NCBI RefSeq assembly: GCF_900167565.1
Contig: NZ_FUZV01000001.1
Span: 124,001-188,000 of the forward strand
DNA length: 64,000 nucleotides
Direction: 5' to 3'
DNA from: Pseudoxanthomonas indica
GTDB taxonomy: Bacteria; Pseudomonadota; Gammaproteobacteria; Xanthomonadales; Xanthomonadaceae
Below, in pieces: positions 41,631 through 49,346 of the stretch. Each line of letters opens with the position of its first letter. Position 1 is the first letter of the stretch. The position numbers and the translations under genes were made by a program. Below the pieces are notes generated by a model. The model saw only the letters and a list, made by a program, of their open reading frames with translations. It was not told the origin of the DNA and made no database searches.

Positions 41631-43259
41631 TTACTTCGGCACCTGGTTGCGTGGGGGGTTGTCCTGCTGTTCGCCGGCCTGGGCCGCACGCGACTCGGCG
41701 GTGCCCAGCGCGCGCGCCGCCGCAGCTTCCGGATCGGCGTTGGCGGGAATCTGGATCGGCGCTTCCTTGGGGGTCAGGTAGCCGCCCTCGAATCCGGCCT
41801 TGAGCAGGCCCTCGCGGATGTAGGGGTTCTTCTTCATCACCTCCCACACGAAGCCGTTCCGGTAGTTGGCGATCATCGTCAGGATGGGTCCCTGGTCGAT
41901 GCCGATGTAGTCACTGGCCACCCAGCCCTCGCCCGGCACGATGCGCCCGCTCTTGAGCGGAATCTCGTAGTCGAAGCTGCGGTTGAACGCATCCAGGAAG
42001 CCGTAGCTGGAATACAGGTACTCGCCGTAGCGCTTGTGCATTTCCTCGGTCGCCGGAATCACCAGCTCCGGCGCGAACGGCAGCGAGGCGATCGCCGCGG
42101 TCGGGGCGATGGTGCCGTCGTCGAAGTTCTCGCGGAAGCCGACGCCGCGCGCCGAGTAATGACGGAACTGGCGCTGTTCGCCGCGGTATTCCTGCAGGGT
42201 CTGCTGCGGCCCGTCACTGGCGGTCAGGCCCCAGACGTTCTCGCCGTAGTCGCGCCACTTCATCGGGTTTTCCATGGCGTACTGGCGTTGCGCGTAGGTG
42301 GCGCGCCGGCTGTTCTCGAAGTAGTCGATGCCGCGCTCGCGCATGTACGCGTCCTGGATGCCGCGGAAATCAATCCAGACGTGGCTGTACTGGTGACCGA
42401 AGTGCGGACCGAAGGTCAGGTATTCCTGGCCCTGGTAGACGCCCCAGGATTCGCCGTAGGTGCGCGTCCACACTTCCCAGGCTTCGGGTTTGACCGGATG
42501 AGTCGGCGAACCCAGCGCCAGGATGTACAGCATCATGGCTTCGTTGTAGCCCTTCCAGTCGTGCGGAATGGTGCCGCTCTCGGGGAACCAGCCCATCGCC
42601 ACCAGCGGCTTGTTCTTCTGCATGAAGCTCCAGTCCACGCGCTTGTACAGCGTGTCGGCAAGCTCGCGGATTTCCTTTTCGCGCGGTTCGTCGCGGTCGT
42701 AGTACGACTGCGCGAACAGCACGCCCATCATCAGCAGCGTGGTGTCCACGCTCGACAGCTCCACCCAGCTCGCATAGCGCTGGCCGCTCTGCATGTCGAG
42801 GAAGTGGTAATAGAAACCCTTGTAGCCGGCCTTGCCTTCCGCCTGCGGACCTTGCGGCAGATCCTTGAGGAAGCGCAGCGTCACCAGCGTGCGGTCCACC
42901 GCCTGCGTGCGGCTGGCCCAGCCGTTCTCCACGCCAATCGGATACGCGGTCAATGCGAAACCCACCGAGGCGATGCTGGCGAATGGCCGCGACGGATAAC
43001 GATCCGGGGTCATGCCGTTGAGTTCGTTGCTGGTGTCCCAGAAGAACTGGAAGGTGCGGCGTTCGATATCGCGGAACAGCGGCGGCAACGGCGGCGGCTT
43101 GACCGGTTCCGGGGGTTTGGCTTCGGGCGGCTTGGGCGCCACCGCCGGTGTGGCGGCGCTGCGCTTGGCGGCGTCGTCCTGCGGCTGGCAGGCGGCGAGC
43201 ACACAGATCACGGCCGTCATGACCACCCAGTTGGCTTGCTTGCGGAACCCTTTCATCAT
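41631..43259 (-). CDS. GH144 family (Glycoamylase domain) lipoprotein, candidate endo-beta-1,2-glucanase
   Basis: A 542-residue lipoprotein (lipobox VLAAC) with a Pro/Lys-rich linker (about 30 to 60), then an (alpha/alpha)6-type domain of the Pfam Glycoamylase family, now CAZy GH144. Visible conserved stretches: FQFFWDTSNELNGMTPDR, IASVGFALTAYPIGVENGW, FYYHFLDM, ELSSVDTTLLMMG, MGWFPESGTIPHDWKGYNEAM and LALGSPTHPV. Characterised GH144 enzymes act on beta-1,2-glucan, releasing sophorose or sophoro-oligosaccharides; the older name glucoamylase is misleading. It is the first gene of the operon with the binding protein and both permeases, so its products are probably what the importer takes up. 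A LacI-type operator lies only 14 bases before its start. Confidence 0.85.
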   Translation of the reverse strand: MMKGFRKQANWVVMTAVICVLAACQPQDDAAKRSAATPAVAPKPPEAKPPEPVKPPPLPPLFRDIERRTFQFFWDTSNELNGMTPDRYPSRPFASIASVGFALTAYPIGVENGWASRTQAVDRTLVTLRFLKDLPQGPQAEGKAGYKGFYYHFLDMQSGQRYASWVELSSVDTTLLMMGVLFAQSYYDRDEPREKEIRELADTLYKRVDWSFMQKNKPLVAMGWFPESGTIPHDWKGYNEAMMLYILALGSPTHPVKPEAWEVWTRTYGESWGVYQGQEYLTFGPHFGHQYSHVWIDFRGIQDAYMRERGIDYFENSRRATYAQRQYAMENPMKWRDYGENVWGLTASDGPQQTLQEYRGEQRQFRHYSARGVGFRENFDDGTIAPTAAIASLPFAPELVIPATEEMHKRYGEYLYSSYGFLDAFNRSFDYEIPLKSGRIVPGEGWVASDYIGIDQGPILTMIANYRNGFVWEVMKKNPYIREGLLKAGFEGGYLTPKEAPIQIPANADPEAAAARALGTAESRAAQAGEQQDNPPRNQVPK

Positions 43260-43273
43260 TGCGTTCTTCAGCC

Positions 43274-43287
43274 TGTAACCGTTTACA
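43274..43287. promoter_or_regulatory. LacI-type operator B (GH144-ABC operon)
   Basis: TGTAACCGTTTACA, the best palindrome of the five sites. It ends 14 bases before the GH144 ATG (minus strand). On the minus strand the site includes TATGTA, which could serve as the -10 element, so a bound repressor would block the promoter directly. Confidence 0.83.
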
Positions 43288-43296
43288 TAGCGGGGT

Positions 43297-43330
43297 AAAA
43301 AAAGGGCCGGGCGCTTACGCGCTCACCGGC
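43297..43330 (-). terminator. terminator overlapping the halogenase stop codon
   Basis: Read on the minus strand: GCCGG, TGA spacer, GCGC, loop GTAA, GCGC, CCGGC, then CC and seven Ts. The TAA stop of the halogenase-like gene is in the loop region. It separates the halogenase transcript from the GH144 operon that begins 37 bases further on. Confidence 0.85.
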
Positions 43331-44859
43331 TCACGCGGTAAATCCATCGCCAGCCGCGGTGCGGCGCAGTGGCGATCAATAAAGGCCTGTTGCATCGGCA
43401 TCGCTTCGACACAGCGCTCGATGGTGGAGCCGACGCTGTCGATGAAGCGCCACACGTCTTCGTCCGGCACCTGATCCACCAACGGATGCCAGTGGCGCGG
43501 CAGGACGCCCTGCCCGATCAACACCTGCACCCAGCTCATTTCGGCGAACATTTCTTCGCCCTGGCGGAAGAAGCGGCCGCTGTCGGCAAACAGATCGATG
43601 ACCTCCTGCAACTCCTGCGGAATCTCCATCGCCGCGCAGCGCTGCCAGAACGGCTCCTCACGCTGGTTGGCCTTGTAATGCAGGATCAGGAAGTCGCGGA
43701 TGCGATCAAAGTCGAAGCTCATCTGCGTGTTGTAGCGCTCGGCCAGCACGGCGTAGTCGCGGTCCTGCGGCAGCAGCGCCAACAACTTGGTGATGCCGGT
43801 CTGGATCGAATAGATGCTGGTGGCTTCCAGCGGTTCCAGGAAGCCGCTGGACAGGCCGATGGCCACCACGTTGCGGTTCCAGAACTGCTTGCGCCGGCCG
43901 GTGACGAAACGCAGCGGCATCGGATCCTTCAGTGGCTTGCCGTCCAGATTGGCCAGCAGTGTCGCGGTAGCTTCGTCGTCGCTGATGAAGTCGTTGCAGT
44001 ACACGTAGCCGTTGCCGGTGCGGTGCTGCAGCGGAATGCGCCATTGCCAACCCGCCTGGCGCGCGGTCGAGCGGGTATAGGGCGTCGGCGGGCCGGCGTT
44101 TTCCGTCGGCACGGCCAGCGCGCGGTTGCACGGCAGCCACTGGCTGTAGTCGTGGTAGCCGGTCTTGAGGGTCTCTTCGATCAACAGGCCGCGGAAGCCG
44201 GAGCAATCGATGAACAGATCACCGGCAATCTCTTCGCCGTTGTCCAGCACCACCGAGGCGATGTCGCCGTTGTCGGTTTGCTTGACCTGGCGGACGATGC
44301 CTTCGCTGCGCTGCACGCCGCGTTGTTCGGAGTAGCTGCGCAGATAGCGTGCGTACAAGCCGGCGTCGAAGTGATAGGCATAGGAAATATTGGCCAGCGG
44401 CGACGTGGCGGGCACGTCACGGGCCGAGGTCATGAACTTGCCTGCGGGGCCGGCAGAGGCGGCCAGCACATAGCGATCCAGCGCCTGCGCGCGTCCCGCG
44501 TGCCGGGCCTTGACCCAGTACTGGTGGAACGGCAACAGGTTCAAACCCGGCCCCAGACTGCTGCCGAAGCCGTGCATGTAACGTTCACCCACGCGGCGCC
44601 AGTCCTTGAACTGCACGCCCAACTTGAAGGTGCCCTGCGTGCTGCGGATGAAGTCGGCTTCATCCAGGCGCAGCAGCTGGTTGAACAGGTGGATATGCGG
44701 AATGGTGCCCTCGCCCACGCCCACCGTGCCGATCTGCTCGGACTCGATCAGGCGGATCGTGTAACCACGCGGCAACGTCGCCGACAGCGCCGCAGCGGTC
44801 ATCCAGCCGGCGGTGCCGCCGCCGACGATGGTGATGGATTGGGGGGCGCGTTCACTCAT
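43315..44859 (-). CDS. tryptophan-halogenase-like flavoprotein of a TonB-receptor locus
   Basis: An FAD-dependent protein (514 residues) of the tryptophan 7-halogenase family. It has the nucleotide fold IVGGGTAGWMTAAAL, the halogenase signature W-x-W-x-I at Trp271, Trp273 and Ile275, the equivalent of the catalytic lysine of PrnA (Lys79 in TFKLGVQF), and Glu345 in SGFLEPLEATS, matching the PrnA catalytic glutamate. So halogenase chemistry looks intact. Such genes are common next to TonB receptors for glycans in xanthomonads and caulobacters; some relatives halogenate free indoles in vitro, but their role in sugar uptake is unknown. It lies 103 bases after the TonB receptor gene, same strand. 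A free flavin reductase partner is not nearby. Confidence 0.9.
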   Translation of the reverse strand: MSERAPQSITIVGGGTAGWMTAAALSATLPRGYTIRLIESEQIGTVGVGEGTIPHIHLFNQLLRLDEADFIRSTQGTFKLGVQFKDWRRVGERYMHGFGSSLGPGLNLLPFHQYWVKARHAGRAQALDRYVLAASAGPAGKFMTSARDVPATSPLANISYAYHFDAGLYARYLRSYSEQRGVQRSEGIVRQVKQTDNGDIASVVLDNGEEIAGDLFIDCSGFRGLLIEETLKTGYHDYSQWLPCNRALAVPTENAGPPTPYTRSTARQAGWQWRIPLQHRTGNGYVYCNDFISDDEATATLLANLDGKPLKDPMPLRFVTGRRKQFWNRNVVAIGLSSGFLEPLEATSIYSIQTGITKLLALLPQDRDYAVLAERYNTQMSFDFDRIRDFLILHYKANQREEPFWQRCAAMEIPQELQEVIDLFADSGRFFRQGEEMFAEMSWVQVLIGQGVLPRHWHPLVDQVPDEDVWRFIDSVGSTIERCVEAMPMQQAFIDRHCAAPRLAMDLPREPVSA

Positions 44860-44962
44860 ATCAGCAATCTATGTGGTGCGAAGAGCTGGCCAAGTTCCCG
44901 AATGCCCCGGCGGAACCCGTGCAACACGGGTTCCGCCGACGCCGAGGAGCTTTGCCTGTTGC

Positions 44963-47900
44963 TTACCAGAACACCCGCGCGCTCATGAACAACGTGCGCG
45001 AAGGCGTGTACATGCCGCCGCCGGTGTTGAACGTGGCGTAGGGGTTGTAGTTGGTGCCATCGCCCCAGATCGCGGTGAAACTGTTGTAGTTCTTGGCGTT
45101 GGTGGCGTTGATCAAGTCGCCGCGGATCTGCACGGTAACCGTGTCGGTGACGTGCATGTCCTTGGACAGCGACAAATCCAGCTGGCGCGTACCCCAGATG
45201 TCGCCACCGATGATGAACTTCTGTCCCGGCATGTCGTTGATTGCCGCAGGACGCGGGATACCGCCGAAGTACGAACCCGGCGCCACTTCGTTCATCGGCG
45301 GCGTGGTCGCCAGCGTCAGCTTGGCCGAGGCGGTGATATCCCAGCCCAGGTCATAGATGCCGGTGAACACGAACCGATGTTCCGGCACGGCCTTGAGGTT
45401 GATGAAGGGATAGTCTTCGATGGTGGCGGCATCAAACGCGTAGTGCTCGTCGCCACCGCGGTTGCCCTTGGAGTGCGAGTAGGTGTACGCACCGGTGAAG
45501 CCCCAACGCGATTCCTTGGTGTACGGCTTGTCCGCCGACAGCAGCAGCTGGGTGGTCTTGGTCTCGATGCCGTTGTCGCCCAGGATCAGGCCACCGAAGC
45601 CCGGCGGATTGTGGCCCCACGGCTGGCTGCCGTTCTGCCAGAAATCGCCGTTCGGATAGCGGTTGCCCAGGGTGAAGACAAAGCCTTCCTTGCTGTGCAC
45701 ATAGGCCACGGTGGCCGAGGTGTTCCACTCGCCGATGACGTTGCGGATACCCAACGAGTACTGATCCGAATACGGCGTGACGAGATCGTTGTTGAGCAGA
45801 TCGATTTCACCGGTGCGGACATTGCTCGGCACCAGCCCGGTCAGGTTTTCGATGCCGTTGAGGTAGGCCGGGTTCCAGGCGAAGCAGTTGCCCTCGCCTG
45901 CGGTTTCGCAGCCACCACCTTCGACAAAGCGCAGCGTGTAGCCCGACAGCGCCGACTTGACCTGTTCCAGGCCCATGTAGTCGTACAGGTTGCGGTCGTA
46001 GCTGCGGCCCGCGCCACCGAACAGCACGAAGGATTCGTCGCCGTTGAAGTCATACGAGAAGCCCAGGCGCGGCGCCCAGTTGTTCTTGTCGGCCTTGCGG
46101 TTGCCGCCGTTGCTGACGTAGTCGGAAAGGTTGACGCCGCCCTTGGCCAGCTGCTCGGCATACGTGGCGCTGATCGCCGGATCGGTGCCCGGGCCGGTCA
46201 ACGCAGCAACGACTTCGGCCGGGGTGACATTATCCAGATACGACGGAATCTTTTCGTAGTCGTAGCGGATACCCAGGTTCAACTGCAGCTTGTCATTCAC
46301 ATCCCAGTCGTCCTGGATGTAGATGCCGTACTGCTTGGCCTTGGTGGTGACGATCGGCGACGCACCGCTGAACGGCAGGTTGAAGCGCACCTGGTACGGA
46401 GTCGGATTGGTGCCCTGGCCGTCGGCCACCGCGTAGTAGAAGGACGGGTTGGCGGTGGAGTTCTCGCTCTGGGTGAGCTCGATGTCCTTGTACTTCACGC
46501 CCGCCTTGATCACATGGCTGCCGGCCCACTCGAGCGAGCTGAAGGTGATGTCGTTCTGGAACGACGGTCCCTTCTGCGCCTTGCGCTGGATGGCCAGGCC
46601 GCTGGTGGCGTCCACGCGCAGCAGCTGGTCACCATCGTTGAGGGCGTTGGTGTAGATCGTCTGGTTGCCCATCGTGTAGGCGGTGGGGTTGTACAGCACG
46701 TCTTCGTACGAAATGCGGGCTTCGTTCAAGTAGCCCTCGCCGTAATGCTGCCAGCGCAGGTCGTAACGTTCTTCGTCGTTCTTGATGTTCTTGGAAGCGG
46801 ACACGGCGGTCTGGTTGCCGACGTCGTCGCGACCGGTTTCGCGGCGGACCTTGGCCGACAGTTCCAGGCGATCGTTTTCACCCACGTCCCAGTCGATCTT
46901 GCCGAAATACAGATCTTCGGAGAACGGACGCGAGACCGGGCCCAGCTGGTCACGCGCGCTCTGCGGCAGATCGTCAGTCAGCGTGGCGCGGAAGTTGTCG
47001 GGCAGCTGCACCGGATCCACCGGGATGACGAAATCCTTCGCTTCGTACGCCACGAAGAAATGCATCTTGTCCTGGATGATCGGGCCGCCAAACGATGCGC
47101 CGTACTCATTCTGGTGGGTGGGCTGCTTCTTGTTCGCCGCCTCTTCGGCCGGGGTTTGCGCACGCCAGCTGGTGGTGGTCTTGCGACCGAACACCTCACC
47201 ATGGAACTCGTTGGTGCCGGACTTGGTCTGCGCGATGATCGCCGCCGAACCCACCTGGTCGTATTCGGCCTTGTAGTTGGAGGTGATTACCTTGTACTCG
47301 CCGATGGCCAGCTGCGGGAACGGATTACCCGCGCTGCCCTGCTGGCCGGAGACGCCGCCGAACAGGTAGCTCTTCTGGCCCACGCCATCGATGAACACGT
47401 TCACTGCCGAGGTGGTCTGCGCGCCACCACGAATCTGGCTGTTGCCGGTGGTGGATGTCTCGAACTGCATGCCCGGCACGGTATCCGCGAACTCGAGGAA
47501 GTTGCGGGTCAGCTGCGGCACCGTGTTGATCTGCTTCAGCGACACGTTGGTGCCCACTTCCGAGGTCTTCACTTCCTGCAGCGGCGGCGCCGTCACCTGC
47601 ACGGTGTCCAGGTTGGTGGCATCGCCGGTCGGCGCCGGTGCCGCTCCGCCCGCAGCCAGGTTCAATGTCACCGAGGTGGCGACCGACAAGGTCACGGTCT
47701 TCTCCGTGCCCTCGCCTGCGTTGACGCGATACGTGCCCGGCGGCAAGCCGACCAGTGCGTAGTTGCCGTCCGCGCCGACCGCGACCTTGCGGGTCAGGCC
47801 GGTGGCGGTGTTGGTGGCGGTGACGCTGCTGCCGGTGGGCGCCTTGCCGCGCAGCGTGGCATTGGACGACTGCGCCAGCACCGCGGGGGCGGTGACCATC

Positions 47901-47971
47901 AGGCAGCTCGCCAACGCGACGGTCAGCAGGCTGCGGTTGATCCGACGCGGATTCTTGTTCGACTTACTCAT
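44963..47971 (-). CDS. TonB-dependent outer-membrane receptor with carboxypeptidase-regulatory-like N-terminal domain
   Basis: An outer-membrane active transporter (1002 residues). A signal peptide ends near APAVLA-Q. An N-terminal beta domain of the CarboxypepD_reg type (about 40 to 110, DGNYALVGLPPGTYRV) comes before the plug (about 140 to 270, NSQIRGGAQTTSAVNVFIDGVG) and a 22-strand-type barrel ending in the aromatic terminus ARVFW, the usual assembly signal. It is Oar-like in layout. The ATG at 47971 (MSKSNKNPRR) is chosen because GGAGGGAGAGAGG lies directly upstream; the frame to 48040 is not real. A LacI-type operator lies 73 bases before the start. The probable cargo is oligosaccharide released from a glucan. 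Confidence 0.93.
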   Translation of the reverse strand: MSKSNKNPRRINRSLLTVALASCLMVTAPAVLAQSSNATLRGKAPTGSSVTATNTATGLTRKVAVGADGNYALVGLPPGTYRVNAGEGTEKTVTLSVATSVTLNLAAGGAAPAPTGDATNLDTVQVTAPPLQEVKTSEVGTNVSLKQINTVPQLTRNFLEFADTVPGMQFETSTTGNSQIRGGAQTTSAVNVFIDGVGQKSYLFGGVSGQQGSAGNPFPQLAIGEYKVITSNYKAEYDQVGSAAIIAQTKSGTNEFHGEVFGRKTTTSWRAQTPAEEAANKKQPTHQNEYGASFGGPIIQDKMHFFVAYEAKDFVIPVDPVQLPDNFRATLTDDLPQSARDQLGPVSRPFSEDLYFGKIDWDVGENDRLELSAKVRRETGRDDVGNQTAVSASKNIKNDEERYDLRWQHYGEGYLNEARISYEDVLYNPTAYTMGNQTIYTNALNDGDQLLRVDATSGLAIQRKAQKGPSFQNDITFSSLEWAGSHVIKAGVKYKDIELTQSENSTANPSFYYAVADGQGTNPTPYQVRFNLPFSGASPIVTTKAKQYGIYIQDDWDVNDKLQLNLGIRYDYEKIPSYLDNVTPAEVVAALTGPGTDPAISATYAEQLAKGGVNLSDYVSNGGNRKADKNNWAPRLGFSYDFNGDESFVLFGGAGRSYDRNLYDYMGLEQVKSALSGYTLRFVEGGGCETAGEGNCFAWNPAYLNGIENLTGLVPSNVRTGEIDLLNNDLVTPYSDQYSLGIRNVIGEWNTSATVAYVHSKEGFVFTLGNRYPNGDFWQNGSQPWGHNPPGFGGLILGDNGIETKTTQLLLSADKPYTKESRWGFTGAYTYSHSKGNRGGDEHYAFDAATIEDYPFINLKAVPEHRFVFTGIYDLGWDITASAKLTLATTPPMNEVAPGSYFGGIPRPAAINDMPGQKFIIGGDIWGTRQLDLSLSKDMHVTDTVTVQIRGDLINATNAKNYNSFTAIWGDGTNYNPYATFNTGGGMYTPSRTLFMSARVFW

Positions 47972-48043
47972 GACCTCTCTCCCTCCAAGGGCAATCAACA
48001 GGTGTACCAGTGGCAAATTTTTTTGTGGATGGAACTGCAAAGC

Positions 48044-48057
48044 TGAAATCGGTTACA
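48044..48057. promoter_or_regulatory. LacI-type operator C (TonB receptor)
   Basis: TGAAATCGGTTACA; on the minus strand it reads TGTAACCGATTTCA. It is 73 bases before the receptor ATG and 33 bases after the lacI stop. Confidence 0.77.
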
Positions 48058-48089
48058 TCTGCGGCCAAAAAAAAGCCTGGGCCGCGGGC

Positions 48090-49112
48090 CTAACGTTTTC
48101 GTTGCGGGCTGTTGCGAGCACTCGAATCGCGCACGATCAGTTCCGGCACCAGGGTGTGGGTGGTGGCCGGTTGCGCTTCCGTCGCTTCGATTCCTTCGAG
48201 CAGTCGCGTCATCGCGTGTCCTCCCAGCTCTGCGATGCTGACCTGCATCGTTGTCAAAGGCGGGTGAACGAAGCGTGCGAGCGGGATGTCGTCGAAGCCG
48301 GCCAGGGCGATATCGCCGGGCACCTGCACACCCGCTTCATTGAAGGCATACAGGCAGCCCAGGGCCATCATGTCGTTGGCGGCGAACACCGCATGCGGGC
48401 GCTCGCTGGCGGCGAGCAACTGCTTGCCCGCCTCGTAGCCCTTGGCCTCGCTGAAGTCGCCGGGCAGTTCCATCGCCTGCGCATCGCCGGCCTTGATGGC
48501 GTCGCGAAAACCACGCAGGCGCTCGCGTGCATCGAAGTTGTCGTCGGGTCCGCCAATGAAGGCGATATGACGATGGCCCGCGTCCAGCAGGTGCCGGGTC
48601 ATGGTGACCGCGCCGCCATAGTTGTCGATGCTCAGCACCGGATAGGCGGCGTCTTCAAGATGGGTGTTGATCAAGACCGCCGGCAGGTAGGCCGGCAGGT
48701 TCTCGGTGAGGAAGCCCGGCCGATCCACGTACGGCGACAGCACCAGCAGGCCGTCGACGCGGCCGCGCATGGCGCGCAGGGCTTCGCCCTGCTCTTCCGG
48801 ATGACCGTGATAGCTGGAGACCAGCAGATGCTGGCGGTGGGCGCGTGCGACCTGATCGATGCCGCGGATGAGCTCGGAGAAGAATTCGCCGTACAGGTCG
48901 GGCAGCACCACGCCGATGGTCTGGGTACGCCGACTGCTCAGGCTGCGGGCGGCGGCGTGCGGCTGATAGCGCAGGCGATCGGCAGTGGCGATCACCAGCT
49001 GACGCACCGACTCGGCCACGTTGTCGTGTCCGTTCAGTGCCCGTGAAACGGTGGCGACAGATACCTTCGCCTCCCGCGCCACGTCCTTGATGGTGACGGC
49101 CGTTCGCGCCAT
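48090..49112 (-). CDS. LacI-family transcriptional regulator of the glycan locus
   Basis: A LacI/GalR repressor of 340 residues. The N-terminal helix-turn-helix and hinge helix read VTIKDVAREAKVSVATVSRALNG and ADRLRYQPHAAARSL; a periplasmic-binding-like effector domain follows (TQTIGVVLPDLYGEFFSELIRG, ANDMMALGCLYAFNEAG, IALAGFDDIPLARFVHPPLTT). It is placed between the TonB receptor and the GH3 gene, all on the minus strand. An operator-like site lies 43 bases before its own start, so it probably represses itself. The ligand is presumably a mono- or disaccharide from the pathway. The stop is followed by an eight-base T tract on the minus strand. Confidence 0.94.
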   Translation of the reverse strand: MARTAVTIKDVAREAKVSVATVSRALNGHDNVAESVRQLVIATADRLRYQPHAAARSLSSRRTQTIGVVLPDLYGEFFSELIRGIDQVARAHRQHLLVSSYHGHPEEQGEALRAMRGRVDGLLVLSPYVDRPGFLTENLPAYLPAVLINTHLEDAAYPVLSIDNYGGAVTMTRHLLDAGHRHIAFIGGPDDNFDARERLRGFRDAIKAGDAQAMELPGDFSEAKGYEAGKQLLAASERPHAVFAANDMMALGCLYAFNEAGVQVPGDIALAGFDDIPLARFVHPPLTTMQVSIAELGGHAMTRLLEGIEATEAQPATTHTLVPELIVRDSSARNSPQRKR

Positions 49113-49154
49113 TGATCCGCCCCTCCGCGGTCAAGACTGCTATGTGCTGCGGAC

Positions 49155-49168
49155 TGTAAACGTTTCCA
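49155..49168. promoter_or_regulatory. LacI-type operator D (lacI autoregulation)
   Basis: TGTAAACGTTTCCA, identical over 14 bases to the site in front of GH3 (51660-51673). It is 43 bases before the regulator's ATG. Confidence 0.8.
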
Positions 49169-49346
49169 AAACTGAATGTAAAGCTCCAGTTATTTCACGT
49201 CGTCGGCACTTTGAAATCAACAACTTGCGCGACGACCCCTTGCCGATTCGGCGTGCTGCGCTGCAATAGATGCGTGGAATCGGTCACTGATCCGGCGCGC
49301 GGGACAGGCTTTGTCCCGACCCGCGCGCAGGTGGGTCAAGCCAGGG

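Noticed and set aside
41631..43259. Classical glucoamylase acting on starch
   Set aside because: The conserved stretches match the Glycoamylase/GH144 family, whose studied members act on beta-1,2-glucan, and not GH15; no alpha-glucosidase or amylase genes accompany it.
40326..43298. A 990-codon plus-strand open frame
   Set aside because: Antisense to the binding protein and GH144 genes; no motif.
44813..48046. A 1077-codon plus-strand open frame
   Set aside because: Antisense to the TonB receptor, which has clear plug and barrel features.
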